From the NCBI GenBank assembly GCA_027022065.1, contig JALVZS010000114.1, positions 1 to 8,953 on the forward strand: a stretch of DNA of 8,953 bases, in the 5' to 3' direction. The stretch's first letter is position 1. Each line of letters begins with the position of its first letter. This document shows positions 1 to 6,374 of the stretch, in pieces. The translations under genes and the position numbers were made by a program. The notes below the pieces were generated by a model, which was not told where the DNA came from, ran no database searches, and worked only from the letters and a program-made list of their open reading frames with translations. Origin of the DNA: a bacterium (GTDB lineage: Bacteria > Thermosulfidibacterota > Thermosulfidibacteria > Thermosulfidibacterales > Thermosulfidibacteraceae).

Positions 1-1259
1 AGCTTCAGGAACTTGCCTACTGAGGAGGGCACGAGGGAGTAGTAGAGCTTGGCCTCAATGGTTATGGGTCCTTTTACATCCTTGGGAACCCTGAATGTGT
101 AGGTTTCAACCTTTGTCTCTCTTGGTCCTATCCTGTAGTCCACAAGGGTGTTGTCCTTGGTGTACCACTGACAGATGGTCATCCTGCCCTTTGGATCAAA
201 GAAGGGCTTTCTGAATATCCTGGCTCCTGCAGGCACATCTCCGTCTCTCTTTACGCCCTTAAAGTTCTTTATACCCAGGATCTCGCCCATGGCCTGATAT
301 GCGTAGGCGTTGGGATCAGCAATGGTGTATTCCTCTCCCTTGAAGCCCTTTCTGTCAACGGGTATGTGCCACTTTCTACCAGTGGCATCCTTCGCCCATA
401 CTTCCAGCCATAGCATCCTCTCCTCTGTGGAGCCGGAGGGTATGTAGTGTCCCACCTTGCCGTTGAACAGGGTAACGGTGAGCTTCACCTTGTCTCCGGG
501 TTTTACCTCCATCTTGTTGCTGTATATGTTTACATCAACGGCTCCTCTTAGCTTTGATGCGAAGTGCGCTCCCATGAAGGTGTGATGTGCCATATCTTTG
601 TAGAACTTGCGCCTTGTGACATGTCCCGGTCCATGGCCCATGTGGCAGTCCTGACACCTTACACCCTGCTTGGCGTATGGTCCCTCCTTCCACTCCCTGT
701 AGGTGCTTTTGACCCATGCACCGTATGGGCTCTGCTCATCGTGGCATGTGGCGCACATCTCGGGAGATCTCAGAAACTCGGAGTACTTTACTCCATGTGG
801 TGCCCTTATGCCCTTTCTAGGAGCCTGCTTTACCCTTCCGGGCTTTATCTCAAAGCTGAAGTTGTAGGGAACCTTTTCTGTGGTTCCCACTATGTTATGG
901 CATATCTCACAGCTCACACCCTCATTGGCCCTTGTTCCTGCCTGTGGCGGTTTGGGAGGTATGTCTCCTGTAAGGAAGGCAAGTGGTCCGTGGCATGCGA
1001 TGCATCCTGCCTTTACGCCTGCAACCTTTGCGAACTTTTCCGCATGAGGTAGCGCCAGCTTAAAGTACTCCACATCATCCCAGCTGTGGGTGAAGGATTT
1101 GGCCATTAGGCTCTGCTTCCACTCCATATAGATCTGCTTGTGACACCTTCCACAGTATTCTGGCTTTTTAAAATCTCTGTACTTGAACTTGCCCATCTCG
1201 GCCGCCTGACAGAAAGCCGCTACAAGAAGAATAAGTAAGGCGCTGATACACTTTCGCAT
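1..1259 (-). CDS. Exported pentahaem cytochrome c, cytochrome c554-like (C-terminus beyond window)
   Basis: Reading the reverse complement from the ATG at 1259 gives 419 codons with no stop before the window edge, so the C-terminus is missing. Residues 1-20 form a signal peptide (MRKC, then a run of Leu/Val/Ala, ending CQAA), which predicts export to the periplasm. Five CXXCH haem-binding motifs follow: CGRCH at 36-40, CIACH at 86-90, CEICH at 117-121, CATCH at 169-173 and CQDCH at 202-206. Many other His residues (48, 58, 72, 155, 209, 213, 225, 226) could be distal haem ligands. Spacing and sequence such as EGVSCEICH resemble the cytochrome c554 / multihaem c group. After residue 240 there are no more haem sites; the sequence looks beta-rich, with a GHYIPSG segment at 270-276 like the tail domain of other multihaem cytochromes. 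It is most likely an electron carrier or oxidoreductase subunit; the redox partner and substrate are unknown. A strong AGGAGGTG precedes the start. Confidence 0.9.
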   Translation of the reverse strand, partial: MRKCISALLILLVAAFCQAAEMGKFKYRDFKKPEYCGRCHKQIYMEWKQSLMAKSFTHSWDDVEYFKLALPHAEKFAKVAGVKAGCIACHGPLAFLTGDIPPKPPQAGTRANEGVSCEICHNIVGTTEKVPYNFSFEIKPGRVKQAPRKGIRAPHGVKYSEFLRSPEMCATCHDEQSPYGAWVKSTYREWKEGPYAKQGVRCQDCHMGHGPGHVTRRKFYKDMAHHTFMGAHFASKLRGAVDVNIYSNKMEVKPGDKVKLTVTLFNGKVGHYIPSGSTEERMLWLEVWAKDATGRKWHIPVDRKGFKGEEYTIADPNAYAYQAMGEILGIKNFKGVKRDGDVPAGARIFRKPFFDPKGRMTICQWYTKDNTLVDYRIGPRETKVETYTFRVPKDVKGPITIEAKLYYSLVPSSVGKFLK

Positions 1260-1263
1260 ACCC

Positions 1264-1271
1264 CACCTCCT
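1264..1271 (-). promoter_or_regulatory. Ribosome binding site of the cytochrome gene
   Basis: The minus strand reads AGGAGGTG, 4 bases before the ATG at 1259. This is nearly a perfect anti-Shine-Dalgarno match, and it supports the chosen start and the signal peptide that follows. Confidence 0.8.
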
Positions 1272-1302
1272 CGGAATTTTGATTAAGTTAAATCCTGTTC
1301 TA

Positions 1303-1331
1303 ATTATAAACCTAGTCCTATTTCTCTGCAA
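1303..1331 (-). promoter_or_regulatory. Possible sigma70-type promoter for the cytochrome gene
   Basis: On the minus strand TTGCAG (1331-1326) is followed after exactly 17 bases by TATAAT (1308-1303). The -10 box is perfect and the -35 box matches TTGACA only in its TTG. The element lies within the last codons and stop of the upstream peptidase gene, about 44 bases before the cytochrome ATG. It would let the cytochrome be transcribed independently of the peptidase. This is inference from two boxes, with no transcript data, and readthrough from the peptidase gene remains possible. Confidence 0.4.
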
Positions 1332-2260
1332 GAAGGAATGTTTTCCAAAGATTCAGCAAAGAGCACAGCTTTTAGGCAGGCCTCCTTAAGCGCCATCCCA
1401 GCTAGGGTGCCTATGAAGGTTATATCGGCCTTTTTGTTTCCTATGGATAGAACCACAACCATATCTCCGTCGTACACGGTCCAGGCGGGCCTTATAATCT
1501 GGGGCATGTATGATGCGGCCATAACCGCTACCCTGTGGGCCTTTATCTTGTCAAGGGTTGCATCTGTGATAACGACGCAGATAGTGGTGCTGTCTGTTAG
1601 ATGGGCCACTTTCCTCACCACTCCTGAGAGGATGCATTTTTGGGTGTCTGCCAGCTTTCCCGTTTTGGGGTCCCTTGCTCCTGCAAGTATTTTTTCATTC
1701 TGGATAACATCTCCAAAGGCGTTTACCACAGCGAGGCATCCCACCCTTATGCCGTTTATGTGCATTTCCGCATATCCCTGTCCCCCCTTCATGCCGTATC
1801 TTGCGGTGAAGATCTTTCCAACGACGGCTCCTGTGCCTGCTCCGTATGAGCCAAGGGGGATCTCTTTTGATGCGTTAAGACAGGCCTTATAGAGATCATC
1901 TGGCCTTGGAGGTACAGGTCTTCCTATAAACAGATCAAAGATGACGCAGGAGGCCACCGTGGGAAGCTTTATACTATCTATTTCTACACCTATATTTTCT
2001 TCTTTTAAAAACCTCGCCACCCCCATGGCTACATCCAGCCCCTGTGTGCTTCCTCCTGATATGACGAAGCCGTAAATAGGCGCTGATCCCCCAGGTATAA
2101 ATAGTGCGTCCATACCCCTCGTTCCTGGACTTCCTCCCAGCACAAAGGCAGTTCCAACGGCTCCCCTTTCAAAGAGAAGGGCTGTTGCTCCAGTTACATT
2201 TTCCCTGTCGGTGAGGCAGGCTACCTTAACATCCTCAAATCCTATGCGAACCCTCTTCAT
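1304..2260 (-). CDS. P1-family peptidase (S58, DmpA-like aminopeptidase)
   Basis: This 318-residue protein matches the P1/S58 family of Ntn-type, self-cleaving aminopeptidases (DmpA, BapA and the L-aminopeptidase/D-esterase group). Visible family blocks are GGSPGTRGMD (42-51), SGGSTQGLD (68-76), a KLPTVASCVIFDL segment (98-110), GAGTGAVVGKI (140-150), MKGGQG (157-162), VVNAFGDV (178-185) and YDGD (263-266). Asn180 probably corresponds to the oxyanion Asn of DmpA. The self-cleavage and nucleophile region is S224-T225-T226-I-C-V-V; many relatives read N-T-T-I here, so Thr225 is the likely nucleophile, with Ser instead of Asn before it. The N-terminal block is also divergent (ACLTD where VGHxTD is usual). 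No signal peptide is seen, so it is probably cytoplasmic. AGGAGA lies 7 bases before the ATG. The substrate cannot be told from sequence. Confidence 0.88.
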   Translation of the reverse strand: MKRVRIGFEDVKVACLTDRENVTGATALLFERGAVGTAFVLGGSPGTRGMDALFIPGGSAPIYGFVISGGSTQGLDVAMGVARFLKEENIGVEIDSIKLPTVASCVIFDLFIGRPVPPRPDDLYKACLNASKEIPLGSYGAGTGAVVGKIFTARYGMKGGQGYAEMHINGIRVGCLAVVNAFGDVIQNEKILAGARDPKTGKLADTQKCILSGVVRKVAHLTDSTTICVVITDATLDKIKAHRVAVMAASYMPQIIRPAWTVYDGDMVVVLSIGNKKADITFIGTLAGMALKEACLKAVLFAESLENIPSCREIGLGL

Positions 2261-2361
2261 AACATTCTCCTAAACCAAGCTATTTCTTATTGAACAGATA
2301 GGGCTTTCGTGGTAAAGCATAAGACTCTGAAAGAGAAAAAAAGCACAAAAGGGAGGCTGCC
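2261..2361. promoter_or_regulatory. Divergent intergenic region with presumed promoters
   Basis: These 101 bp separate the minus-strand peptidase from the plus-strand biosynthetic operon, so each side should have a promoter here. I do not see a strong pair of boxes for either. On the plus strand TTGAAC (2290-2295) could be a -35, but only a poor -10 (TAAAGC) follows at 17 bases. A small inverted repeat, GCTTT (2303-2307) and AAAGC (2314-2318) around a 6-base loop, could be an operator half-site pair or chance. The plus-strand ribosome binding site GGGAGG (2351-2356) sits 5 bases before the aminotransferase ATG. Confidence 0.4.
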
Positions 2362-3498
2362 ATGAAGAAGCACTTTCTATTTGCTCCAGGACCAACACCT
2401 GTGCCGCCTGAAGCGTCTTTAGCTATGGCCCAGCCCATTCTCCACCACAGGACCAGCGAGTTTGAGCAGATATTCGCAGAGGTTAGGGAGGGGCTCAAGT
2501 ATGTGTTTCAGACCAGTCGTGATGTGATAATCTTTGCCTCATCCGGCACAGGTGCCATGGAGGCTGCGGTTGCCAATCTGCTTTCCCCTGGGGATAAGGC
2601 TGTGTGCATTAGGGGAGGCAAGTTTGGAGAAAGGTGGGCGGAGATATGCGAGGCATACGGCATAGAGCCCGTCAATGTTGATGTTGAGTGGGGAGAGGCG
2701 GTTAGGGTTGAGGATGTTGAGCGTGCCATAGATGAGAATCCAGGGGTTAAAGCGGTATTTTGGCAGGCAAGCGAAACATCTACAGGTGTTAAGCATCCCA
2801 CAAAGGAGCTTGCTGAGCTGTGTAAGGCAAAGAATGTCTTAAGTGTTGTTGATGGTATCACGGCTATAGGCGTTTTTGATGTGAAGACTGATGAGTGGGG
2901 CCTTGATGTGGTGGTAAGCGGGTCTCAGAAGGCCTTTATGCTTCCCCCTGGTCTTGCCTTTATAACTCTCAGTGATAGGGCATGGGAAGCGGTGGAGGCC
3001 TCCAAGTGCCCTAAATACTACTTTGATCTCAAAAAAGAGAGAAAAAGCCAGGCAAAGAACCAGACAGCCTACACCCCGGCAGTCTCCCTTATCATAGGAC
3101 TTAGGGAAACCTTAAGGCTAATAAAGGAAGAGGGCTTGGAGAACGTCTTTGCAAGGCATGCCTTATTGGCTGAGGCCACTAGGGAGGCCATGAAGGCCCT
3201 TAATCTTGAGCTTTTCTCCAAGTCCCCTAGCGAGGCGGTTACGGCGGTTAAGGTGCCTGAGGGTATAGACGGTGGCAAGATACCGAAGCTGTTGAGAGAA
3301 AAGTACGGTGTCATCATAGCAGGTGGACAGGCCAAACTTAAAGGAAAGATATTCAGGATATCCCACATGGGCTATGTTACCAAGTTTGACATGTTGAGTG
3401 TGATAGGTGCAGTTGAGGGGGTGCTGAGGGAGCTTGGCTACACCAACTTTGAGCTTGGAGCAGGAGTTAAGAAGGCTCAGGAGATTCTCTGGAGGTGA
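2362..3498 (+). CDS. Class V PLP-dependent aminotransferase (AGXT/serine-pyruvate type), probable phosphoserine aminotransferase role
   Basis: The 378-residue product is a fold-type I PLP enzyme of class V, of the alanine-glyoxylate / serine-pyruvate aminotransferase branch. The N-terminal GPTPVP (10-15) and HHR (28-30) are typical of this branch. SGTGAMEAA (61-69) forms the PLP phosphate loop, Asp164 in VVDGITA should contact the PLP ring nitrogen, and Lys190 in SGSQKAF is the Schiff-base lysine. RISHMGY (332-338) near the C-terminus probably binds the substrate carboxylate. The gene opens the operon, has a good GGGAGG site, and its final Trp-Arg codons and stop contain the ribosome binding site of serA, 4 bp downstream. 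Pairing with serA suggests it converts 3-phosphohydroxypyruvate and glutamate to phosphoserine in place of classical SerC. Broad-specificity class V enzymes have been proposed for this role in some archaea. Serine-glyoxylate or alanine-glyoxylate activity is the main alternative. Family call firm, substrate inferred. Confidence 0.92.
   Translation: MKKHFLFAPGPTPVPPEASLAMAQPILHHRTSEFEQIFAEVREGLKYVFQTSRDVIIFASSGTGAMEAAVANLLSPGDKAVCIRGGKFGERWAEICEAYGIEPVNVDVEWGEAVRVEDVERAIDENPGVKAVFWQASETSTGVKHPTKELAELCKAKNVLSVVDGITAIGVFDVKTDEWGLDVVVSGSQKAFMLPPGLAFITLSDRAWEAVEASKCPKYYFDLKKERKSQAKNQTAYTPAVSLIIGLRETLRLIKEEGLENVFARHALLAEATREAMKALNLELFSKSPSEAVTAVKVPEGIDGGKIPKLLREKYGVIIAGGQAKLKGKIFRISHMGYVTKFDMLSVIGAVEGVLRELGYTNFELGAGVKKAQEILWR
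3491..3498 (+). promoter_or_regulatory. Ribosome binding site that fixes the serA start
   Basis: GGAGGTGA covers the last two codons and stop of the aminotransferase gene and lies 7 bases (from GGAGG) before the ATG at 3503. The reading frame stays open upstream to a TTG at 3434, but those 23 residues overlap the aminotransferase and match nothing in the SerA family, so the ATG at 3503 is preferred. Confidence 0.85.
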
Positions 3499-3502
3499 TG
3501 CC

Positions 3503-5098
3503 ATGTACAGGATACTTGTGTGCGATAAGATTTCCGATGAGGGCGTGAAGCTGCTTTCCATGGAGCAGGACTTTGAGGTGGATGTAAAGACCGGGCTTAA
3601 GGAGGACGAGCTGGTCTCCATTGTTGGGGACTACGATGCGATGATAGTTCGTTCTGCCACCAAGGTTACGAGAAGGGTTATAGAGGCGGGCAAGAAACTG
3701 AAGGTGATAGGAAGGGCCGGAACGGGCGTTGATAACATAGATGTTGAGGCGGCCACTGAAAAGGGCATAGTGGTTATGAACACCCCTGGGGCCAATACCA
3801 TAGCCGCTGCTGAGCATGCCATTGCTATGCTCATGTCCCTTGCCAGGAAGATCCCCCAGGCAAACGCTTCTATGAAGCAGGGCAAGTGGGAGAAAAAGAA
3901 GTTTATGGGCGTTGAGGTGAGGAATAAAGTGCTAGGGATCATAGGCATAGGAAGAATAGGCTCCTATGTTGCTAAAATGGCCCAGGGGCTGAACATGGAG
4001 GTTATCGCGTATGATCCTTATATTTCTGAAGATGCCGCAACATCCATGGGTATAAGGCTTGTAAGCTTGGATGAGCTTTTGGAGACGGCTGATTTTGTTT
4101 CCATTCACACCCCCTTAACCAGTGAAACAAAGTACATGATAGACAAAGAGAAGCTTTTGAAGATGAAGAAGAATGCGTTTCTCATAAACTGCGCCAGGGG
4201 AGGTATAGTGAAGGAGGAGGATCTCTACGAGGTGCTTTCCTCCGGGCACTTGGCAGGTGCTGCATTGGATGTTTTTGAGGAAGAACCAGTTTCTCCCGAC
4301 AATCCTCTCCTTAAGTTGGACAACGTTATATGCACTCCCCATATAGGTGCCTCAACCAAGGAGGCCCAAGAGGTGGTGGCCATAGCCATAGCCCAGCAGA
4401 TAATAGACTACTTCAAGAGGGGCATAATAAAACACGCGGTTAATGTGCCCTCCATTAAGCCTGAGCTTATCCCCAAGGCGGAGCCTTATGTGAAGCTGGT
4501 TAACAAGCTGGGCTTGATGGTTTCCCAGATCTTTGATGGAAGGATGGAAGAGGTGGAAGTGGAGTACTCTGGAGAGGTGCTTGAGGAAGGGATATACCAC
4601 GCTCTCACTGCGGCTGCCCTTGTTGGAATACTTAAACCCATACTGGGCAATGGTGTGAACATGGTAAATGCCCAGTATATAGCTAAGCAGAGGGGTATTA
4701 AGGTTGTGGAAAAACGCTCTGGAACCACTGAAGGCTATGTCAGCCTTATAAGGGTGACCCTTAAAGGTGAGAGCAAGCAGGTTTCTGTTTCTGGCACACT
4801 CATAAAGAGGGATGCTCCAAGGATCGTTATGGTCAATCAGTTCCCTGTGGAAGCAGAGCCATCTGGATATATCCTGTACTTCACCAACTACGACAGGCCA
4901 GGCGTTATTGGACGCATAGGCACCATACTGGGAGAGGCAGGGATCAACATAGCGGGTATGAGGTTAGGAAGGTTCAAGCCTGGGGAGATGGCAGTTGCCC
5001 TTCTCAATGTAGACGATCCTGTTCCGGAGGATATTCTTAAAAAGATTCAGGAGCTTCCCAATATAATAGAGGTAAAGATGATAAACCTGAACGGTTAG
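3503..5098 (+). CDS. serA: D-3-phosphoglycerate dehydrogenase, long form with ASB and ACT domains
   Basis: The 531-residue enzyme oxidises 3-phosphoglycerate to 3-phosphohydroxypyruvate with NAD, the first step of phosphorylated serine synthesis in the cytoplasm. Its length matches long-form SerA. The N-terminal part contains GRAGTGVDNID (70-80); the NAD-binding Rossmann motif GIGRIG is at 148-153, with Asp171 after the second strand. The catalytic residues of 2-hydroxyacid dehydrogenases are all present: Arg232 (NCARGG), Glu261 (FEEEP) and His280 (TPHIGAST). Residues about 315-450 form the intervening allosteric substrate-binding (ASB) domain. The C-terminal ACT domain (about 456-531) carries NYDRPGVIGRIGTILG, the usual serine-binding site for feedback inhibition. 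The start follows a GGAGG embedded in the end of the aminotransferase gene, implying translational coupling. The hisZ start lies 10 bp downstream of the stop. Confidence 0.97.
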   Translation: MYRILVCDKISDEGVKLLSMEQDFEVDVKTGLKEDELVSIVGDYDAMIVRSATKVTRRVIEAGKKLKVIGRAGTGVDNIDVEAATEKGIVVMNTPGANTIAAAEHAIAMLMSLARKIPQANASMKQGKWEKKKFMGVEVRNKVLGIIGIGRIGSYVAKMAQGLNMEVIAYDPYISEDAATSMGIRLVSLDELLETADFVSIHTPLTSETKYMIDKEKLLKMKKNAFLINCARGGIVKEEDLYEVLSSGHLAGAALDVFEEEPVSPDNPLLKLDNVICTPHIGASTKEAQEVVAIAIAQQIIDYFKRGIIKHAVNVPSIKPELIPKAEPYVKLVNKLGLMVSQIFDGRMEEVEVEYSGEVLEEGIYHALTAAALVGILKPILGNGVNMVNAQYIAKQRGIKVVEKRSGTTEGYVSLIRVTLKGESKQVSVSGTLIKRDAPRIVMVNQFPVEAEPSGYILYFTNYDRPGVIGRIGTILGEAGINIAGMRLGRFKPGEMAVALLNVDDPVPEDILKKIQELPNIIEVKMINLNG

Positions 5099-5101
5099 GA
5101 G
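5097..5101 (+). promoter_or_regulatory. Ribosome binding site supporting the TTG start of hisZ
   Basis: AGGAG overlaps the serA TAG stop (5096-5098) and lies 7 bases before TTG at 5109. No ATG or GTG occurs in frame near the conserved N-terminal LLPKGVS segment, so the rare TTG is the best start. Confidence 0.75.
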
Positions 5102-5108
5102 AGCTGTT

Positions 5109-6374
5109 TTGCAGGCGCTTCTTCCAAAGGGCGTTTCTGTAAGTCTTCCTGATGTTGCGGAGAGATATGGGGAGATACTGCTTCGCGTGGAGGATGTTTT
5201 TAGGAAATGGGGATTTAGGAAGGTAAGAACCCCTATTTTTGAGTATTACGATGAGGTTTGTAGGCTAATAGATGAGAGCTTAAAGGGTGCTGTGGTAAAG
5301 CTTGTGGAGAGGGAGACGGGAAGGGTCATAGCCCTTAGGCCTGACTTTACTCCTCAAGTTGCCCGTCTTGCGGCTACTATACTTAAGGACATGCCAAGAC
5401 CACTGCGTCTTTTTTACCACGGAAGTGTCTTCCGTTGGCCCCATGAGGGTTCCTTTGTGAGGAAGCAGTCTACCCAGGTGGGTTTAGAGATTATAGGTTT
5501 GGGAGAGCCAGAGGCATGTGCGGAGCTTGTTGCTATCTGTAAGGAAGCCCTGGATCTGTTTGAGGTTAAGGATTATACCGTAGTTATAAGTAACATCAGC
5601 CTTTTAAGAGAAATACTTTCCCCTTTTCCCCAGGATACCAGAAGGAAGATAGCCCATGCCTTGGCGAGGAAGGATCTAGTGGAGCTTGAGGGATTTCTCA
5701 GAGGAGCGCCCATTGAGGAAAAGAGGCTGGAGCTTATAAAAAGACTACCCCAGCTTGTGGGTGGAGAAGAGGTGCTGGAAGAGATAGAGGAGATATTCTG
5801 TACGGAGAAGATGAAAGAGCAGCTGGATGAAACGCACGGTGTGATAGAGGTGCTTAAAAGCTACGGCCTTTATAGCAATGTGCTTTTGGACTTTTCAGAG
5901 ATAAGGGGGATGGTCTACCACAGGGGCTTTTTCTTTGAGGTCTTTGCCAGAGAGGTTGGAAGGAGAATAGCAGTTGGGGGAAGGTACGACGGCCTTATGG
6001 AGAGGTATGGAAGCTCTGAGCCTGCTATGGGCTTTGCCTTTTCCCTGGAGGAGCTTTACAGGGCTATAGAGATAAACGGGGTTCTGCCAAAGGCACATCC
6101 TGTGGATGTTTTGGTTGTTGATATGTCAAGGGTAAAGTCTAAGGGTATGGAGATTGCCAAGATTTTGAGAAGTAATGGGTTTAGTGTTGCAAGGGATATT
6201 ATAAAGAGAGAGCTTAAAAGCTCCGTGGATTACGCTAAGATTCACGGCATAAAAACGGTTGTGGTAGTAGACGAGAAGTTGAAATCGCTTGGTAAGTTGA
6301 AGGTGATTGATGTTTCCTCTGGAATGGATAAAGTGATTGATGAGGATGAACTTTTAACTTACTTGGAGGCTTAA
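5109..6374 (+). CDS. hisZ: ATP phosphoribosyltransferase regulatory subunit (HisRS paralogue)
   Basis: The 421-residue protein is a class II aaRS-like paralogue of histidyl-tRNA synthetase. It pairs with short-form HisG to start histidine synthesis (ATP plus PRPP) and carries histidine feedback sensing. Seen in order: an N-terminal class II segment (LPKGVS to TPIFEYYDEV, 5-50), a motif-1-like region, ALRPDFTPQVAR (75-86), the motif-2-like LRLFYHGSVFR (99-109), RGMVYHRG (266-273) where HisRS has RGLDYYTG, and the motif-3-like GGRYDGL...EPAMGFAFSLEEL (290-316). The changed histidine loops argue against a true HisRS. Residues about 331-421 (DVLVVDMSRVKSKGMEIAKIL onward) look like the HisRS anticodon-binding domain, which short HisZ proteins lack. 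Translation starts at TTG 5109 with AGGAG 7 bases upstream. The purA ATG directly abuts its TAA. HisG is not in the window. Confidence 0.9.
   Translation: MQALLPKGVSVSLPDVAERYGEILLRVEDVFRKWGFRKVRTPIFEYYDEVCRLIDESLKGAVVKLVERETGRVIALRPDFTPQVARLAATILKDMPRPLRLFYHGSVFRWPHEGSFVRKQSTQVGLEIIGLGEPEACAELVAICKEALDLFEVKDYTVVISNISLLREILSPFPQDTRRKIAHALARKDLVELEGFLRGAPIEEKRLELIKRLPQLVGGEEVLEEIEEIFCTEKMKEQLDETHGVIEVLKSYGLYSNVLLDFSEIRGMVYHRGFFFEVFAREVGRRIAVGGRYDGLMERYGSSEPAMGFAFSLEELYRAIEINGVLPKAHPVDVLVVDMSRVKSKGMEIAKILRSNGFSVARDIIKRELKSSVDYAKIHGIKTVVVVDEKLKSLGKLKVIDVSSGMDKVIDEDELLTYLEA

Noticed and set aside
564-1052. A 162-codon open frame on the plus strand
   Set aside because: It lies entirely antisense to the cytochrome gene, which has five haem motifs, a signal peptide and a ribosome binding site. 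The plus-strand product is Cys-rich only because it mirrors the cytochrome codons.
1338-1892. A 184-codon open frame on the plus strand
   Set aside because: It is antisense to the P1 peptidase gene, which shows clear family motifs throughout; the plus-strand product matches nothing I recognise.
2281-2350. Riboswitch or attenuator leader before the serine/histidine/purine operon
   Set aside because: The leader before 2362 is at most about 100 bp, with only a five-base inverted repeat and no leader peptide, His/Ser codon run or recognisable riboswitch core.
3434-3502. N-terminal extension of serA from a TTG at 3434
   Set aside because: It overlaps the aminotransferase coding region, lacks SerA-like sequence, and the ATG at 3503 has a near-ideal ribosome binding site.
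5109-6374. Calling this gene histidyl-tRNA synthetase (hisS)
   Set aside because: The RGLDYYTG histidine motif is changed to RGMVYHRG and the motif-2 region departs from HisRS, fitting HisZ better. The C-terminal HisRS-like tail leaves a small doubt, noted as a finding.
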